Below are positions 36,018 to 46,863 of a stretch of 64,000 nt of DNA, one piece after another. The stretch's first letter is position 1, and the number at the start of each line of letters is the position of its first letter. The translations under genes were made by a program, and so were the position numbers. The stretch lies in NCBI RefSeq assembly GCF_900112085.1, contig NZ_FOJY01000008.1, positions 6,119 to 70,118 on the forward strand, given 5' to 3'. This DNA is from Acetitomaculum ruminis DSM 5522. Its GTDB lineage: Bacteria; Bacillota; Clostridia; Lachnospirales; Lachnospiraceae. The notes beneath the pieces were generated by a model that was given only the letters and a program-made list of their open reading frames with translations, made no database searches and was not told the origin of the DNA.

Positions 36018-36108
36018 CCGTTTTGTATAATTATGATATATTTATTAAAGCTGTAAAGAGAATATAAACAAAACATTGATTTTTTCTGAAAAAATATACA
36101 GCTAAAAA

Positions 36109-36131
36109 TTGTGAATTTTTTTACTTCACAA
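36109..36131 (+). promoter_or_regulatory. Candidate operator before the amino-acid importer
   Basis: Perfect inverted repeat TTGTGAA, 9-base spacer, TTCACAA, 108 bp upstream of the binding-protein gene. A plausible site for the neighbouring PucR-type regulator; not a terminator, since no T-run follows. Confidence 0.4.
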
Positions 36132-36238
36132 TATTCATATTACTAATTTGAAGGTCTGTGGGATAAAAAGATTTAATTTTGTTTCTATCATTAAAATCAG
36201 ACCGGTAAAAATGTATTAGACAGGGAGGACAAAAACAG

Positions 36239-37063
36239 ATGAAAAAAAGATTTTTGGCAATAGCAATGGCAGCTGTATTAGCAGTTTCGGCTTTGGGATG
36301 TGGTGCACAGGATTCATCCAAAAAAGATACATCCACTAAGGCAAACAAAGAAGAAACAACTTCCACCAATGAAACAGATACAAAGGATGGTTCGAAGGTT
36401 TACACTATCGCAACAGATACAACTTTTGCACCTTTTGAATTCCAGAACGCAGACGGAGATTATGTTGGAATAGACATGGACATCCTTGAAGCAGTTGCAA
36501 AAGATCAGGGATTTGAATATGAAGTAAATGCAGTTGGATTTGATGCAGCTTTACTTGCAGTAGAAGTTGGACAGGCTGATGGTGTAATTGCCGGAATGAG
36601 TATTACAGAAGAAAGAAAAAATAAATTTGATTTCTCGGATTCCTATTACAGTGCAGATGTATGTATGGCTGTAGCCGAGGATTCGGATATTACAAAATAT
36701 GAAGACCTTAAAGGTAAAAATGTAGCTATTAAGACAGGTACAAACGGAGCTGACTTCGCTAATTCAATTAAAGATGAATATGGATTTACTACAACAGAGT
36801 TTGCTGATTCTTCCAATATGTATCAGGATGTACAAGTTGGAAATTCAGTAGCATGCTTTGAAGATTATCCGGTTATGGCTTATGCTGTACAGCAGGGACT
36901 TAATATTAAGATTACAGACTACAGAGAAGCAGGAAGTGATTATGGATTTGCTGTAAGCAAGGGTGAAAATGCTGAACTTCTTAAGATGTTCAACGAAGGA
37001 CTTGCTAACATAAAAGCCAACGGAAAATTTGATGAAATTGTTGATAAATACACTAAGAAATAG
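36239..37063 (+). CDS. Polar amino-acid ABC transporter solute-binding lipoprotein
   Basis: 274 residues, SBP family 3. The lipobox SALGC puts the lipidated Cys at residue 21, followed by a Lys/Thr/Ser-rich tether. The mature part has TIATDTTFAPFEFQNADGDYVGIDMDIL (the ligand-pocket start), GQADGVIAGMSITEERK, VAIKTGTNGADFA, and a final NGKFDEIVDKY. Cystine, glutamine and arginine are all possible ligands; the sequence does not decide. The first gene of a three-gene importer; a hairpin after it probably keeps its mRNA more abundant than the membrane genes. Confidence 0.92.
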   Translation: MKKRFLAIAMAAVLAVSALGCGAQDSSKKDTSTKANKEETTSTNETDTKDGSKVYTIATDTTFAPFEFQNADGDYVGIDMDILEAVAKDQGFEYEVNAVGFDAALLAVEVGQADGVIAGMSITEERKNKFDFSDSYYSADVCMAVAEDSDITKYEDLKGKNVAIKTGTNGADFANSIKDEYGFTTTEFADSSNMYQDVQVGNSVACFEDYPVMAYAVQQGLNIKITDYREAGSDYGFAVSKGENAELLKMFNEGLANIKANGKFDEIVDKYTKK

Positions 37064-37110
37064 ATTAAAATGACCTCATAAGGGTTAAATGTATTTATTC
37101 TCAGATATTT

Positions 37111-37139
37111 AACCGCATGCGAAAGTACTGCATGCGGTT
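37111..37139 (+). other. Intercistronic hairpin after the binding-protein gene
   Basis: Perfect 10-bp stem AACCGCATGC / GCATGCGGTT with a 9-base loop, then TTATAG. Probably a partial terminator or mRNA stabiliser setting binding-protein excess. Confidence 0.75.
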
Positions 37140-37228
37140 TTATAGTATAAGCGGTTTTTACAAATATTTCAAAAAAAAGAAAGGAGAAACGGTAATTTCC
37201 CCTATGAGGGTCATACCTAAATAATAAG

Positions 37229-37885
37229 ATGAAAATTTTGAGCTTATTACAGGAAAATTATCTAGTGTTACTGATTGCCATGGGACGAACCCTGGAGCTA
37301 ACCTTTTTATCACTTTTCTTTGCAACAGTAATTGGTCTGATCTTTGGATTATTTAATGTTTCAAGGATAAAATTTCTTCATGCAATAGCATATATCTATA
37401 TTGATATTGCAAGAGGTGTACCACTTATTGTATTGGGATTTTTTACTTATTTCGGTATCCCGGGAATTACCGGTGTAAAACTGAGCGCTTTGGTAGCCGG
37501 TATGATAGCCTTAAGTTTAAATGCCGGAGCCTACATGGCAGAAATCATAAGAGCAGGTATTCAGTCTGTTGATAAGGGACAGATGGAGGCCGCAAGAAGT
37601 CTGGGACTGCCTTACAGGAAAGCCATGAGCAAGGTTGTTATGCCTCAGGCCATAAAAACCATGGTGCCTTCTATTATTAACCAATATATAATTACCTTAA
37701 AAGATACATCTATTCTTTCTGTTATAGGTTTTCCGGAACTGGTAAAGACAGGTCAGATAATTATAGCAAGAACCTATGAAACTGCACTTATGTGGGTTAT
37801 TGTGGGTGTTATGTATCTTATAGTAATAACGATTCTTTCAGCAATCGCAAAACGCCTTGAAAGGAGAGTATCATATGCAGGTTAG
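37229..37885 (+). CDS. Amino-acid ABC transporter permease (His/Glu/Gln/Arg family)
   Basis: 218 residues with about five membrane spans. HEQRo-family features: LGRT-type opening ([11 protein letters not shown]), [20 protein letters not shown], and the EAA loop [24 protein letters not shown]. No close ribosome site is visible before ATG 37229 (the nearest, AAAGGAG, is about 43 nt upstream), so the start is less certain than the frame. Overlaps the ATPase gene by 11 bp. Confidence 0.9.
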   Translation: MKILSLLQENYLVLLIAMGRTLELTFLSLFFATVIGLIFGLFNVSRIKFLHAIAYIYIDIARGVPLIVLGFFTYFGIPGITGVKLSALVAGMIALSLNAGAYMAEIIRAGIQSVDKGQMEAARSLGLPYRKAMSKVVMPQAIKTMVPSIINQYIITLKDTSILSVIGFPELVKTGQIIIARTYETALMWVIVGVMYLIVITILSAIAKRLERRVSYAG

Positions 37886-38618
37886 TAGCGAAACAGCAAT
37901 TAAAATAAAGGGACTGAAAAAATCCTTTGGCAGTCTTGAAGTTCTTAAGGGAATGGATCTTGAAATTAAAAAAGGTGAAGTGGTATGTCTTATAGGCCCT
38001 TCAGGCTCAGGAAAAAGTACCTTCCTTAGATGTATGAACCGATTAGAGGAAATAACTGCAGGTCAGATACTGGTAAACGGAAATGATATCACTGCCTCAG
38101 GAACTAATATAAATAAGGTCAGGGAAAATATTGGAATGGTATTTCAGCATTTTAATCTTTTCCCTCATCTTACGGTAAAGAAAAACATAACCCTTGCTCC
38201 TGTAGAGCTTAAACTTATGAGCAAGGAGGAGGCTGATAAAAAAGCCATAGAATTATTGAAAATGGTGGGACTTGAGCAAAAGGCAAATGTTCATCCGGCA
38301 CAGCTTTCCGGTGGTCAAAAACAGCGTGTAGCTATTGCCAGAGCCCTTGCCATGAATCCGGATATTATGCTTTTTGATGAGCCAACCAGTGCCCTTGACC
38401 CGGAAATGGTAGGAGAAGTTTTAAATGTTATGAAGGAGCTTGCCAAAAAGGGAATGACCATGGTGGTTGTAACCCATGAAATGGGATTTGCCAGAGAAGT
38501 ATCAGACAGGGTACTTTTCTTAGATGGCGGTTACATTTTAGAAGAGGGAAGTCCGGAAGAACTTTTATCAAATCCTAAAAATCCAAGAACCATAGATTTC
38601 TTAAATAAAGTGCTATAA
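37875..38618 (+). CDS. Amino-acid ABC transporter ATPase (GlnQ-like)
   Basis: 247 residues from the ATG at 37875 (AAGGAGAG 6 nt upstream; an upstream TTG at 37857 would place that site inside the gene). Walker [11 protein letters not shown]-loop [10 protein letters not shown], signature LSGGQKQR, Walker [21 protein letters not shown], switch His VVTHEMGFA: the polar amino-acid transporter subclass. Completes the importer with the lipoprotein and permease. Confidence 0.94.
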   Translation: MQVSSETAIKIKGLKKSFGSLEVLKGMDLEIKKGEVVCLIGPSGSGKSTFLRCMNRLEEITAGQILVNGNDITASGTNINKVRENIGMVFQHFNLFPHLTVKKNITLAPVELKLMSKEEADKKAIELLKMVGLEQKANVHPAQLSGGQKQRVAIARALAMNPDIMLFDEPTSALDPEMVGEVLNVMKELAKKGMTMVVVTHEMGFAREVSDRVLFLDGGYILEEGSPEELLSNPKNPRTIDFLNKVL

Positions 38619-38634
38619 AATTTTACATAAAGAT

Positions 38635-38659
38635 AGCCAGGGAATTATTTTCCCTGGCT
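38635..38659. terminator. Terminator shared by the importer operon and convergent pyrG
   Basis: Perfect 10-bp stem AGCCAGGGAA / TTCCCTGGCT with a 5-base loop; moderately T-rich sequence on both sides. Confidence 0.78.
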
Positions 38660-38669
38660 TATTTAATTC

Positions 38670-40280
38670 TTATTTATTTTCCATATAATTAATGGAAGCT
38701 TGAACAAATCCTTTAAATAACGGATGCGGTCTGTTTGGACGGGATTTTAATTCCGGATGAGCCTGTGTGGCTACAAACCAAGGATGTTGTGTGATTTCAA
38801 TCATTTCAACGATTCGTCCGTCCGGTGAAATACCTGAAAGAGTCATACCTGCATCTGTAAGAGCTTTTCTGTAGTCATTATTAACCTCGTAACGGTGACG
38901 ATGGCGTTCATGAATAGTTTTTTCTCCATAAGCTTCGTAAGCTTTTGTGCCCTCTTTAAGATTACAAGGATAAGAACCAAGTCTTAAAGTTCCACCAATA
39001 TTTTCGATATCCTCCTGTTCCGGCATAAGGGAAATTACAGGATGGGTAGTATTTGGAGCAAGCTCAATACTTTGGGCATCCTTATAGCCTACAACATTTC
39101 TTGCAAATTCTACTATGGCAAGCTGCATTCCAAGGCAGAGTCCCAAAAACGGAACATTGTTTTCACGGGCATATTGTATAGCAGTAATCTTTCCTTCGAT
39201 ACCACGGCTTCCAAAACCTCCAGGAACCAGGATTCCGCTTACATCACCTAAAATTTCTTTGACATTTTCAGGTGTGACAGTTTCTGAATCAACCCATTTT
39301 ATGCTAACGGTGGAAGCTGAGGAGATACCTCCGTGTTTAAGGGCTTCCACAACACTAATATAGGCATCGTGTAATGAGATGTATTTTCCAACAAGGGCAA
39401 TCTTTACATCCTTTACTGGATTTCTAAGCTGATTTACCATGGCTGTCCATTCTTCAAGGTCAGGCTTAGGACAATCAAGTTTTAAACATTCACAGGCAAC
39501 CTGAGCCAGATGCTCTTTTTCCATGGCAAGAGGTGCCTCGTAAAGATATTCAACATCAAGATTTTGTAATACATTTGAGCTTGGAATATTACAAAACAGA
39601 GAAATTTTATCTTTAATAGAATCATCAAGAGGATGCTCTGTACGACAAACAATAATATCAGGCTGGATACCCATTCCCTGGAGTTCTTTTACGCTAGCCT
39701 GGGTAGGCTTTGTTTTCATCTCTCCTGATGCTTTTAAATATGGAATAAGTGTTACATGAATAAGGATGGCATTGTCGTGTCCTACATCATGCTGGAATTG
39801 TCTGATGGCTTCAAGGAAAGGCTGGCTTTCCATATCACCTACGGTTCCTCCTACTTCTATGATGGCAATGCTTACATCATCTGAGGAATAGTCCCTGTAA
39901 AAACGGCTTTTAATTTCGTTGGTGATGTGAGGGATAACCTGTACTGTTCCTCCGCCAAAATCTCCACGGCGTTCCTTTTGAAGAACTGACCAGTAGATTT
40001 TCCCGGTGGTAACATTTGAGTTTTTATTAAGACTTTCGTCAATGAAACGCTCATAGTGACCAAGGTCAAGGTCGGTTTCGGCACCGTCATCAGTAACGAA
40101 AACTTCACCGTGTTGGATCGGGTTCATGGTACCCGGGTCAATATTTATATATGGATCAAATTTCTGCATAGTTACTCTGTAGCCTCTGGCTTTTAACAGA
40201 CGGCCAAGAGAAGCTGCAGTGATTCCTTTTCCTAATCCTGACACAACTCCGCCAGTGACAAATACATATTTTACAGCCAT
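38670..40280 (-). CDS. pyrG: CTP synthase
   Basis: Makes CTP from UTP, ATP and glutamine. 536 residues. The N-terminal synthetase domain opens with [25 protein letters not shown] and has the [14 protein letters not shown]-type segment ([13 protein letters not shown]). The C-terminal class I glutamine amidotransferase domain has GLCLGMQ with the nucleophile Cys, and the final His/Glu near THPEL-type [18 protein letters not shown] precedes the ATG. A single-gene unit; no clear attenuator is visible in its leader. Confidence 0.97.
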   Translation of the reverse strand: MAVKYVFVTGGVVSGLGKGITAASLGRLLKARGYRVTMQKFDPYINIDPGTMNPIQHGEVFVTDDGAETDLDLGHYERFIDESLNKNSNVTTGKIYWSVLQKERRGDFGGGTVQVIPHITNEIKSRFYRDYSSDDVSIAIIEVGGTVGDMESQPFLEAIRQFQHDVGHDNAILIHVTLIPYLKASGEMKTKPTQASVKELQGMGIQPDIIVCRTEHPLDDSIKDKISLFCNIPSSNVLQNLDVEYLYEAPLAMEKEHLAQVACECLKLDCPKPDLEEWTAMVNQLRNPVKDVKIALVGKYISLHDAYISVVEALKHGGISSASTVSIKWVDSETVTPENVKEILGDVSGILVPGGFGSRGIEGKITAIQYARENNVPFLGLCLGMQLAIVEFARNVVGYKDAQSIELAPNTTHPVISLMPEQEDIENIGGTLRLGSYPCNLKEGTKAYEAYGEKTIHERHRHRYEVNNDYRKALTDAGMTLSGISPDGRIVEMIEITQHPWFVATQAHPELKSRPNRPHPLFKGFVQASINYMENK

Positions 40281-40595
40281 AGAATAATCCTCCTAATATA
40301 ATGTAAGCTTTATATCTTCTTTTAGAAATTGCTGATTTTTTAAGACATTAAAATGTTACATAGATATAACCAAAACAGTATACTCTAATTATCGGAATAA
40401 TTCTAGTTTTTTTTTCAAAAAAATAATAAAGAAATAATGGGCAAATAATTCTAAAATTTATAAATTTTTTATAAATTGGTCAAAAAAAGTTCATGTGTAA
40501 AATGTTGATTTATGAATACATAAAAATTATAATTAGAATTGACTATCTGTAACAATAGGAAAATGTACCAATCAGGTATTTAAGGAGGTTAATAA
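40281..40595. other. Divergent promoter region between pyrG and ftsH
   Basis: AT-rich 315 bp without a gene. On the plus strand TTGATT-17-TATAAT at 40505-40533 is a good ftsH promoter. On the minus strand a TATACT box near 40382 could be the pyrG -10, but no convincing -35 is seen. Confidence 0.6.
40505..40533 (+). promoter_or_regulatory. Promoter of ftsH
   Basis: TTGATT (40505-40510), 17-bp spacer, TATAAT (40528-40533). Confidence 0.7.
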
Positions 40596-42689
40596 ATGGC
40601 AGGGAACGATGGAAACAAAAACGGAAAGAATTCTCAAAACGGCCAGATGATAATGATGCTGGTGATTTTGGGACTGATTTCTCTTCTTATAGTGACGTTC
40701 TTTATGAATAGAATGACAGACATGTCAAGCCAGGAGATTTCATACACCAAATTCTTGGAAATGGTTGAAAAAGGTGAAGTTGAAAGCGTAACAATAGAGA
40801 GCAGTCAGATTAATATTACACCGGTAAAATCATCCAACACTCTTGTGGAGATGAACTACTATACAGGTCTTATTAATGACCCGGATCTTATCGGGATATT
40901 AAAAAAGGCCGGAGTTGAAATAACCGGAAAGGTGCCTGATAACAGTGCAGCACTTATTTACAACATATTAAGTATTATTCTTCCTGTTGTACTTATCTGG
41001 GTTCTTTTGGGATATCTCATGAGGCGTATGCAGGGTGGAAATGGAATGATGGGCGTTGGAAAAAGCAATGCCAAAGTATATGTACAAAAAGAGACAGGTG
41101 TTACCTTTAAAGATGTTGCCGGACAGGATGAAGCTAAAGAATCTCTTCAGGAGGTTGTGGATTTCCTACATAATCCGGGAAAATATACCCGAATCGGAGC
41201 AAAGCTTCCTAAAGGAGCCTTATTGGTAGGACCTCCGGGAACAGGAAAAACCCTTCTTGCAAAGGCAGTTGCAGGAGAGGCCAAGGTGCCGTTTTTCTCC
41301 CTTGCAGGTTCGGATTTTGTGGAGATGTTCGTAGGTGTAGGTGCATCAAGGGTAAGAGATTTGTTTAAGGAAGCTCAAAAGGCAGCGCCTTGTATTATCT
41401 TTATAGATGAGATTGATGCTATTGGTAAAAGCCGTGACAGTCGTTACGGAAGCGGTGGAAATGATGAGCGTGAGCAGACATTAAACCAGCTTCTTGCGGA
41501 AATGGACGGATTTGATACTTCAAAGGGACTTCTTATACTGGCGGCCACCAACAGACCGGAGGTTCTTGATAAAGCCCTTCTTCGTCCGGGTCGTTTTGAC
41601 AGAAGAATAATTGTAGACAAACCGGATCTTAAAGGAAGGATTGAAACTTTAAAAGTTCATTCCAAAGATGTATTAATGGATGACAGCGTTGATTTGGAAG
41701 CCATAGCATTGGCAACCTCTGGTGCCGTAGGTTCAGACCTTGCAAATATGATTAATGAAGCGGCTTTAAATGCTGTTAAAAATGGAAGAAGTGTGGTTTC
41801 CCAGGAAGACTTATTTGAATCTGTGGAAGTTGTAATAGCCGGAAAAGAAAAGAAAGACCGTATTCTTGGAAAAGAAGAAAAAAGAATCGTTGCATACCAC
41901 GAGGTGGGACATGCCTTGGTTACAGCTCTTCAAAAAGATGCAGAGCCTGTACAAAAAATTACAATTGTACCTAGAACCATGGGGGCTTTAGGATATGTAA
42001 TGCAGGTACCGGAAGAAGAAAAATATCTTATGTCAAAGGACGAATTAATAAGCAGAATTGTTACCTATATGGGTGGAAGAGCTGCCGAGGAAATTGTCTT
42101 TGATACAATTACAACCGGTGCTTCAAATGACTTTGAAAATGCAACAAAGACGGCCAGAGCCATGATTACTCAATACGGTATGTCAGAGCGTTTTGGACAG
42201 ATTACTTTAGAGTCTATTGAATCAAGATATCTTGACGGAAGACCGGTTTTAAATTGTGGAGAAAGAACAGCAGCTTTGATAGATGAAGAAGTAATGGCAT
42301 TGCTTAAAAATTGTTATGAAAAAGCTAAAAAGATGCTTGAAGAAAATCGCGACATTTTAGATGAGATTGCCAAATTCCTTTTTGAAAAAGAAACAATCAC
42401 CGGAGCAGAGTTTATGAAGATTTTCAGGGGGCTTAGAGGGGAAGAAGTAGTAGACCTTAAAAAAGAAGATGCTCCTTCAGATGAAAAGACTGATTCGGAA
42501 GAAACAAATCTGGGATTTAAAAAGCTTGAACCTATACACATCATAAAAGATGAGGCTGTAAAGGTTGAAAAAAAGGAAAAGACTTTTGAAAATCCGGAGG
42601 TTGTTATAACAAAAGATTTTGTGGAAGTTCTTGTAGAAGACTCTGACAAAGATGCTTCTTTAGAAAATACAAAAGATAATAATGAATAA
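40596..42689 (+). CDS. ftsH: ATP-dependent zinc metalloprotease FtsH
   Basis: Membrane AAA protease for quality control of membrane and regulatory proteins. 697 residues: a first membrane helix near residues 15-37, an extracytoplasmic domain, a second helix near 117-138, AAA module with Walker A GPPGTGKT, Walker [36 protein letters not shown], then the M41 protease with HEVGH. The last 85 residues are an acidic, low-complexity tail (EE/DK/VV-rich), longer than in E. coli FtsH. AAGGAGG precedes the ATG. Confidence 0.96.
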   Translation: MAGNDGNKNGKNSQNGQMIMMLVILGLISLLIVTFFMNRMTDMSSQEISYTKFLEMVEKGEVESVTIESSQINITPVKSSNTLVEMNYYTGLINDPDLIGILKKAGVEITGKVPDNSAALIYNILSIILPVVLIWVLLGYLMRRMQGGNGMMGVGKSNAKVYVQKETGVTFKDVAGQDEAKESLQEVVDFLHNPGKYTRIGAKLPKGALLVGPPGTGKTLLAKAVAGEAKVPFFSLAGSDFVEMFVGVGASRVRDLFKEAQKAAPCIIFIDEIDAIGKSRDSRYGSGGNDEREQTLNQLLAEMDGFDTSKGLLILAATNRPEVLDKALLRPGRFDRRIIVDKPDLKGRIETLKVHSKDVLMDDSVDLEAIALATSGAVGSDLANMINEAALNAVKNGRSVVSQEDLFESVEVVIAGKEKKDRILGKEEKRIVAYHEVGHALVTALQKDAEPVQKITIVPRTMGALGYVMQVPEEEKYLMSKDELISRIVTYMGGRAAEEIVFDTITTGASNDFENATKTARAMITQYGMSERFGQITLESIESRYLDGRPVLNCGERTAALIDEEVMALLKNCYEKAKKMLEENRDILDEIAKFLFEKETITGAEFMKIFRGLRGEEVVDLKKEDAPSDEKTDSEETNLGFKKLEPIHIIKDEAVKVEKKEKTFENPEVVITKDFVEVLVEDSDKDASLENTKDNNE

Positions 42690-42694
42690 TAAAA

Positions 42695-42730
42695 AATGCA
42701 GGTTAAGTGATAGTCTTACCTGCATTTTTT
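42695..42730 (+). terminator. Terminator after ftsH
   Basis: AATGCAGGT-TAAG / CTT-ACCTGCATT stem followed by six T. Confidence 0.88.
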
Positions 42731-42851
42731 ATTAGGTTATCAGTAAGAATATAGGTTTTTTTATGGAATAAAAGCCTTGAAAATGGTATAATTATATAGT
42801 GTATCCCCAAAATAAAAGGATAAATCTGATGTTAATAATAGTGTCTTTCGG

Positions 42852-42879
42852 TCAGGATAAGAGTCCTGATTTATCAGGA
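42852..42879 (+). promoter_or_regulatory. Alternating hairpin in the uvrC leader
   Basis: Three segments TCAGGA (42852), TCCTGA (42864) and TCAGGA (42874): the middle one can pair with either neighbour, giving two mutually exclusive stems about 45 nt before the uvrC start. Short stems; regulatory role speculative. Confidence 0.4.
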
Positions 42880-42920
42880 AGGCTGTTAAACTAAAGAGTA
42901 ATAAGAAGAGATGGTTAAAT

Positions 42921-44792
42921 ATGTTTAATATAGAATTGGAGTTAAAAAAGCTTCCTTCAAAACCGGGAGTTTATATTATGCATGATTCAAAGGATGCTAT
43001 TATCTATGTTGGAAAAGCTGTAAACCTTACAAACAGGGTACATCAATACTTTCAAAAGGGATACAAAAAAAGCCCTAAAATAGAGCAGATGGTATCAAAA
43101 ATCAAAAGATTTGAATACATTGTCACTGATTCCGAACTGGAAGCTCTTGTTTTAGAATGTAACCTTATAAAGGAACACCGTCCAAAATATAACACCATGT
43201 TAAAGGACGATAAGACTTATCCCTACATAAAGGTGACTGTCAAAGACGACTTTCCTTTGGTAGTTTTATCCAGAAAAATGAAAAAAGACGGCAGTAAATA
43301 TTACGGCCCTTACACCAGTGCGGCAGCTGTGAAGGATACCATTGAACTTATCCGGAAATTATATAAAATCAGAAGTTGTAATAAGTCCCTTCCAAAGGAC
43401 ATAGGAAAAAGTAGACCTTGTCTCAACTATCATATAGGACAATGTGACGCTCCCTGCATAGGAAGGATTTCCAAGGAAGAATACGCTAAAAAGATAGAAA
43501 AAGCTTTGGATTTCTTAAACGGTGAACATGGAGAGATTATAAAAAGTCTTGAGGAAAAAATGTATGAAGCTTCAGAACGCCTTGAATTTGAAAAGGCAAT
43601 GGAATACAAGGAACTTTTAAACAGCGTAAAATTCATTGCCCAAAAACAAAGAATAAGCAATCAGGATTTGGATGATAAGGATGTGGTGGCAATGGCATGT
43701 GATGACAGAGATGCAGTGGTTCAGGTGTTTTTCATAAGATCCGGAAAGGTCATTGGAAGAGAACATTTTTTTGTGAAAATAAATGCCGATGAAGGAAAGG
43801 AAACAATTCTGAATACTTTTGTAAAACAGTTTTACTCCGGAACTCCTTATATTCCAAAGGAATTGATACTGCAATATGAAATCGAGGACAGGGAAGTAAT
43901 AGAAAAATGGTTGGAAAACCGCAGAAAATCCAAGGTATACATAAAGGTACCAAAAAAAGGAATGAAGGAAAAACTGGTAAGCCTTGCCCAAGAAAATGCC
44001 AAAATGGTTCTTTATAATGACAAAGAAAGAATAAAAAGAGAAGAAGGAAGAACCATAGGTGCAATGAAAGATATAGCATCAAGACTTTCCTTAGAGGGCA
44101 TAAAAAGAGTGGAAGCCTTTGATATTTCCCATATCAGCGGTTTTGAAACTGTAGCTTCCATGGTAGTTTTTGAAAACGGAAAGCCCATGAAAAATGACTA
44201 TAGAAGGTTTAAAATTCAAAATGTTACTAATGATGATTATGCCAGTATGGAGGAAGTCTTAAATCGAAGATTCAGTCATGGTATTGAGGAAATGAAAGAG
44301 CTTGAAGAAAAGAAGCTTGGCAAGGAAGTTGGAAGTTTTACCAGATTCCCGGATCTTATAATGATGGATGGTGGAAAAGGTCAGGTTAATGTGGCTTTAA
44401 AAGTATTAGAGGATTTAAAAATGGACATTCCCGTTTGTGGAATGGTAAAGGACGATCATCATAATACCAGAGGACTTCTTTTTAAAAACGAGGAAATCCC
44501 TTTGGAAAAAAATACAGAAGCTTTTAAATTAATTACAAGAATTCAGGATGAGGCACACAGATTTGCTATAGAATATCATCGTTTTCTTAGAAGTAAAGAA
44601 CAGGTTCATTCCATTCTTGACGATATAAAAGGTATAGGACCTACCAGAAGAAAGGCCTTACTCAGGCATTTTAAGTCTACAGATGAAATAGCAAAGGCAT
44701 CTTTAGAGGAAATAGAGGCAACTGATTCCATGGATGCAAAAAGTGCAAAAGCTGTATATGAATTTTTCCGAAACAAAATAGAGAACAATTGA
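42921..44792 (+). CDS. uvrC: Excinuclease ABC subunit C
   Basis: Makes the dual incisions in nucleotide excision repair with UvrAB. 623 residues: an N-terminal GIY-YIG-type nuclease ([26 protein letters not shown]), a UVR motif region near residue 205 ([26 protein letters not shown]), the UvrC RNase H-like endonuclease ([36 protein letters not shown]), and C-terminal helix-hairpin-helix motifs ([16 protein letters not shown]). Heads a likely three-gene run with hprK and a ROK glucokinase. Confidence 0.97.
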   Translation: MFNIELELKKLPSKPGVYIMHDSKDAIIYVGKAVNLTNRVHQYFQKGYKKSPKIEQMVSKIKRFEYIVTDSELEALVLECNLIKEHRPKYNTMLKDDKTYPYIKVTVKDDFPLVVLSRKMKKDGSKYYGPYTSAAAVKDTIELIRKLYKIRSCNKSLPKDIGKSRPCLNYHIGQCDAPCIGRISKEEYAKKIEKALDFLNGEHGEIIKSLEEKMYEASERLEFEKAMEYKELLNSVKFIAQKQRISNQDLDDKDVVAMACDDRDAVVQVFFIRSGKVIGREHFFVKINADEGKETILNTFVKQFYSGTPYIPKELILQYEIEDREVIEKWLENRRKSKVYIKVPKKGMKEKLVSLAQENAKMVLYNDKERIKREEGRTIGAMKDIASRLSLEGIKRVEAFDISHISGFETVASMVVFENGKPMKNDYRRFKIQNVTNDDYASMEEVLNRRFSHGIEEMKELEEKKLGKEVGSFTRFPDLIMMDGGKGQVNVALKVLEDLKMDIPVCGMVKDDHHNTRGLLFKNEEIPLEKNTEAFKLITRIQDEAHRFAIEYHRFLRSKEQVHSILDDIKGIGPTRRKALLRHFKSTDEIAKASLEEIEATDSMDAKSAKAVYEFFRNKIENN

Positions 44793-44847
44793 GAAATGTT
44801 AGTAAGTGTGTATTATATTGGAAAAAATGAAGATAAGGGGGAAAACA

Positions 44848-45774
44848 ATGGCGAATACGACAATTTTACTTAAAGAGATAGCAGATAAATTAAAACTTGT
44901 AAATCTTACACCGGAGCTGGATCTTACAGAAGTTAAAATCCAGGAAGCAGAGGTAAACAGAACAGCTTTACAGCTTACAGGTTATTTTGGACATTTTGAT
45001 GCCAATAGATTACAAATTATTGGAAATGTTGAATTTTCATACCTTTCACATCTTACTCAACCGGAAAGACTTGAAACCTATATAAGACTTTTTGAACAGG
45101 GAATTCCATGTCTGGTATTTGCCAGAGGCTTAAAACCCTGTGATCCGGTAATCGAAAAAGCTACAGAATTTAAAATTCCTATTTTGCAGTCAAAAAGGGG
45201 AACTTCAGAACTTATGGCAGAAGTAATAAGATTTCTGGGAGAGAGGCTTGCCCCTTGTATAACAATACATGGTGTACTTGTGGATGTTTACGGAGTGGGA
45301 GTTTTAATAACAGGAGAAAGCGGAGTAGGAAAAAGCGAGGCCGCTTTGGAGTTAATCAGAAGGGGACACAGACTTGTAACGGATGATGTGGTTGAAATAA
45401 GAAAGATTTCAGACGATAAACTGGTTGGAAAGTCTCCGGAGATAACCAAAAGTTTTATAGAATTAAGAGGAATCGGAATAATAAATGTTCAAATGCTCTT
45501 TGGTGTTGAATGTATAAAACAGACAAAGAACATTGATATGGAGATAAAACTTGTTGAATGGGAAAAGAGACATAACTATGACAGACTTGGTTCAGAAGAA
45601 GAATATTCTGAATATCTTGGAAATAAAATACTTTGTCAGTCCATTCCTATTCGTCCGGGGAGAAACCTGGCAGTAATTTGTGAAACGGCAGCAGCAAATT
45701 ATCGTCAGAAAAAAATGGGTTATAATTCCACAAAGGAGTTTTACAAAAGAGTACAGCAAAGCTTTAAAAACTAA
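44848..45774 (+). CDS. hprK: HPr kinase/phosphorylase
   Basis: Phosphorylates and dephosphorylates Ser46 of HPr for catabolite control in Firmicutes. 308 residues from the ATG at 44848, with AAGGGGG 7 nt upstream; the frame is open 14 codons further without a site. P-loop GESGVGKSE, the GHRLVTDDVVE segment, LRGIGIINVQMLFG, and the C-terminal signature MEIKLVEWEKRHNYDRLG. It lies 15 bp before the glucokinase, which ties it to sugar control. Confidence 0.96.
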   Translation: MANTTILLKEIADKLKLVNLTPELDLTEVKIQEAEVNRTALQLTGYFGHFDANRLQIIGNVEFSYLSHLTQPERLETYIRLFEQGIPCLVFARGLKPCDPVIEKATEFKIPILQSKRGTSELMAEVIRFLGERLAPCITIHGVLVDVYGVGVLITGESGVGKSEAALELIRRGHRLVTDDVVEIRKISDDKLVGKSPEITKSFIELRGIGIINVQMLFGVECIKQTKNIDMEIKLVEWEKRHNYDRLGSEEEYSEYLGNKILCQSIPIRPGRNLAVICETAAANYRQKKMGYNSTKEFYKRVQQSFKN

Positions 45775-45788
45775 ACGGAGGGAGTTAG

Positions 45789-46736
45789 ATGAAATACTAT
45801 TTTGGCATTGATGTAGGGGGAACCACGGTAAAACAAGGGTTATTTGACGAAGATTACAATCTTTTGGAAAGATGGGAAATACGGACAGATAAGACACGGG
45901 GCGGAAGAAATATCATACCCAAAATAGCCGGCTCATTGGAAGATTGTCTTGAAAGAAATAAAATTTCAAAAAAGGATATCATCGCAACCGGAATGGGAGT
46001 TCCGGGGCCTGTTACCAAAGATGGATTTATAAATAAGGCTGTTAATCTAGGTTGGGGGCGTTTTAATTTAAAAAAAGAAGCTAAAAAAAGCCTGGGAGTC
46101 CCTGTATTTTGTGGGAATGATGCTAATCTTGCAGGCTACGGAGAATTTCATTTTGGAAGCGGAAAGGAATTTGACAATATAATTTTTATAACCATTGGTA
46201 CCGGAATAGGCGGATGTATCATTAATGAAGGAAAGATTTTGATAGGAACCGATGGTAGTGGTGCCGAAATAGGGCATATTCATGTAAAAGATGATGAAGA
46301 AGACAGCTGCGGATGTGGAAATAAGGGGTGTCTTGAACAATATACCTCAGCAAAGGGTATTGGAAGAACAGCAAGAAGGATGCTAGCTACAACAGATGAG
46401 CCTTCAGTTTTAAGGGATTCTGTTATAAATGCCAAAATAATATTTGATGCCATTAAAGAAGGTGACAAATTAGCCATAAAAGTGGGAGAAGAATTTGGCA
46501 GATATCTGGGATGTGCCATGGCGAATCTGGCCAATATAACCAATCCCCAGGCAATAATATTAGGGGGTGGGGTATCAAAAGCCGGAGATATTTTATTGAC
46601 ATTTTTGGAAGAACCCTTTAAGAAAAATGTATTTCATGCCTGTAAAAATGTAAAGCTTTTATGCGCCAGCATAAAAAATGACGCAGGAATTTACGGAGCT
46701 GCAAAACTTGCAGGAGACAGTATAAATAATAAATAA
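45789..46736 (+). CDS. ROK-family glucokinase
   Basis: Phosphorylates glucose (or a related hexose) with ATP. 315 residues: ATP phosphate-binding DVGGTTVKQG near the start, GMGVPGPV, sugar-binding GNDANLAGYGE, the ROK zinc motif EIGH...CGCGNKGCLEQYTSA (His and three Cys present), and LANITNPQAIILGGG. GGAGGGAG precedes the ATG. The gene order uvrC-hprK-ROK kinase with short gaps indicates an operon. Probably GlkA-like; other hexoses are possible. Confidence 0.92.
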   Translation: MKYYFGIDVGGTTVKQGLFDEDYNLLERWEIRTDKTRGGRNIIPKIAGSLEDCLERNKISKKDIIATGMGVPGPVTKDGFINKAVNLGWGRFNLKKEAKKSLGVPVFCGNDANLAGYGEFHFGSGKEFDNIIFITIGTGIGGCIINEGKILIGTDGSGAEIGHIHVKDDEEDSCGCGNKGCLEQYTSAKGIGRTARRMLATTDEPSVLRDSVINAKIIFDAIKEGDKLAIKVGEEFGRYLGCAMANLANITNPQAIILGGGVSKAGDILLTFLEEPFKKNVFHACKNVKLLCASIKNDAGIYGAAKLAGDSINNK

Positions 46737-46740
46737 AAAA

Positions 46741-46837
46741 AGCTCATGTTACGGATTGTATCGACCTTAAATCGTTAGAAATTTGGTCTGACTTTTGGGG
46801 GTTACCTCAGATATCAGTCTGTAACATGAACTTTTTT
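46741..46837. terminator. Large bidirectional terminator with a branched top
   Basis: The outer helix pairs AGCTCATGTTACGGATTG (46741-46758) with CAGTCTGTAACATGAACT (46815-46832) with two interruptions, extended by TATC/GATA, and is flanked by seven A on the left and six T on the right. The 56-base top holds at least a GACC/GGTC stem and a TGA..TCA stem, unusually large for a terminator. Confidence 0.7.
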
Positions 46838-46863
46838 ATTATTAAATGAATGAATTAAAGTCA

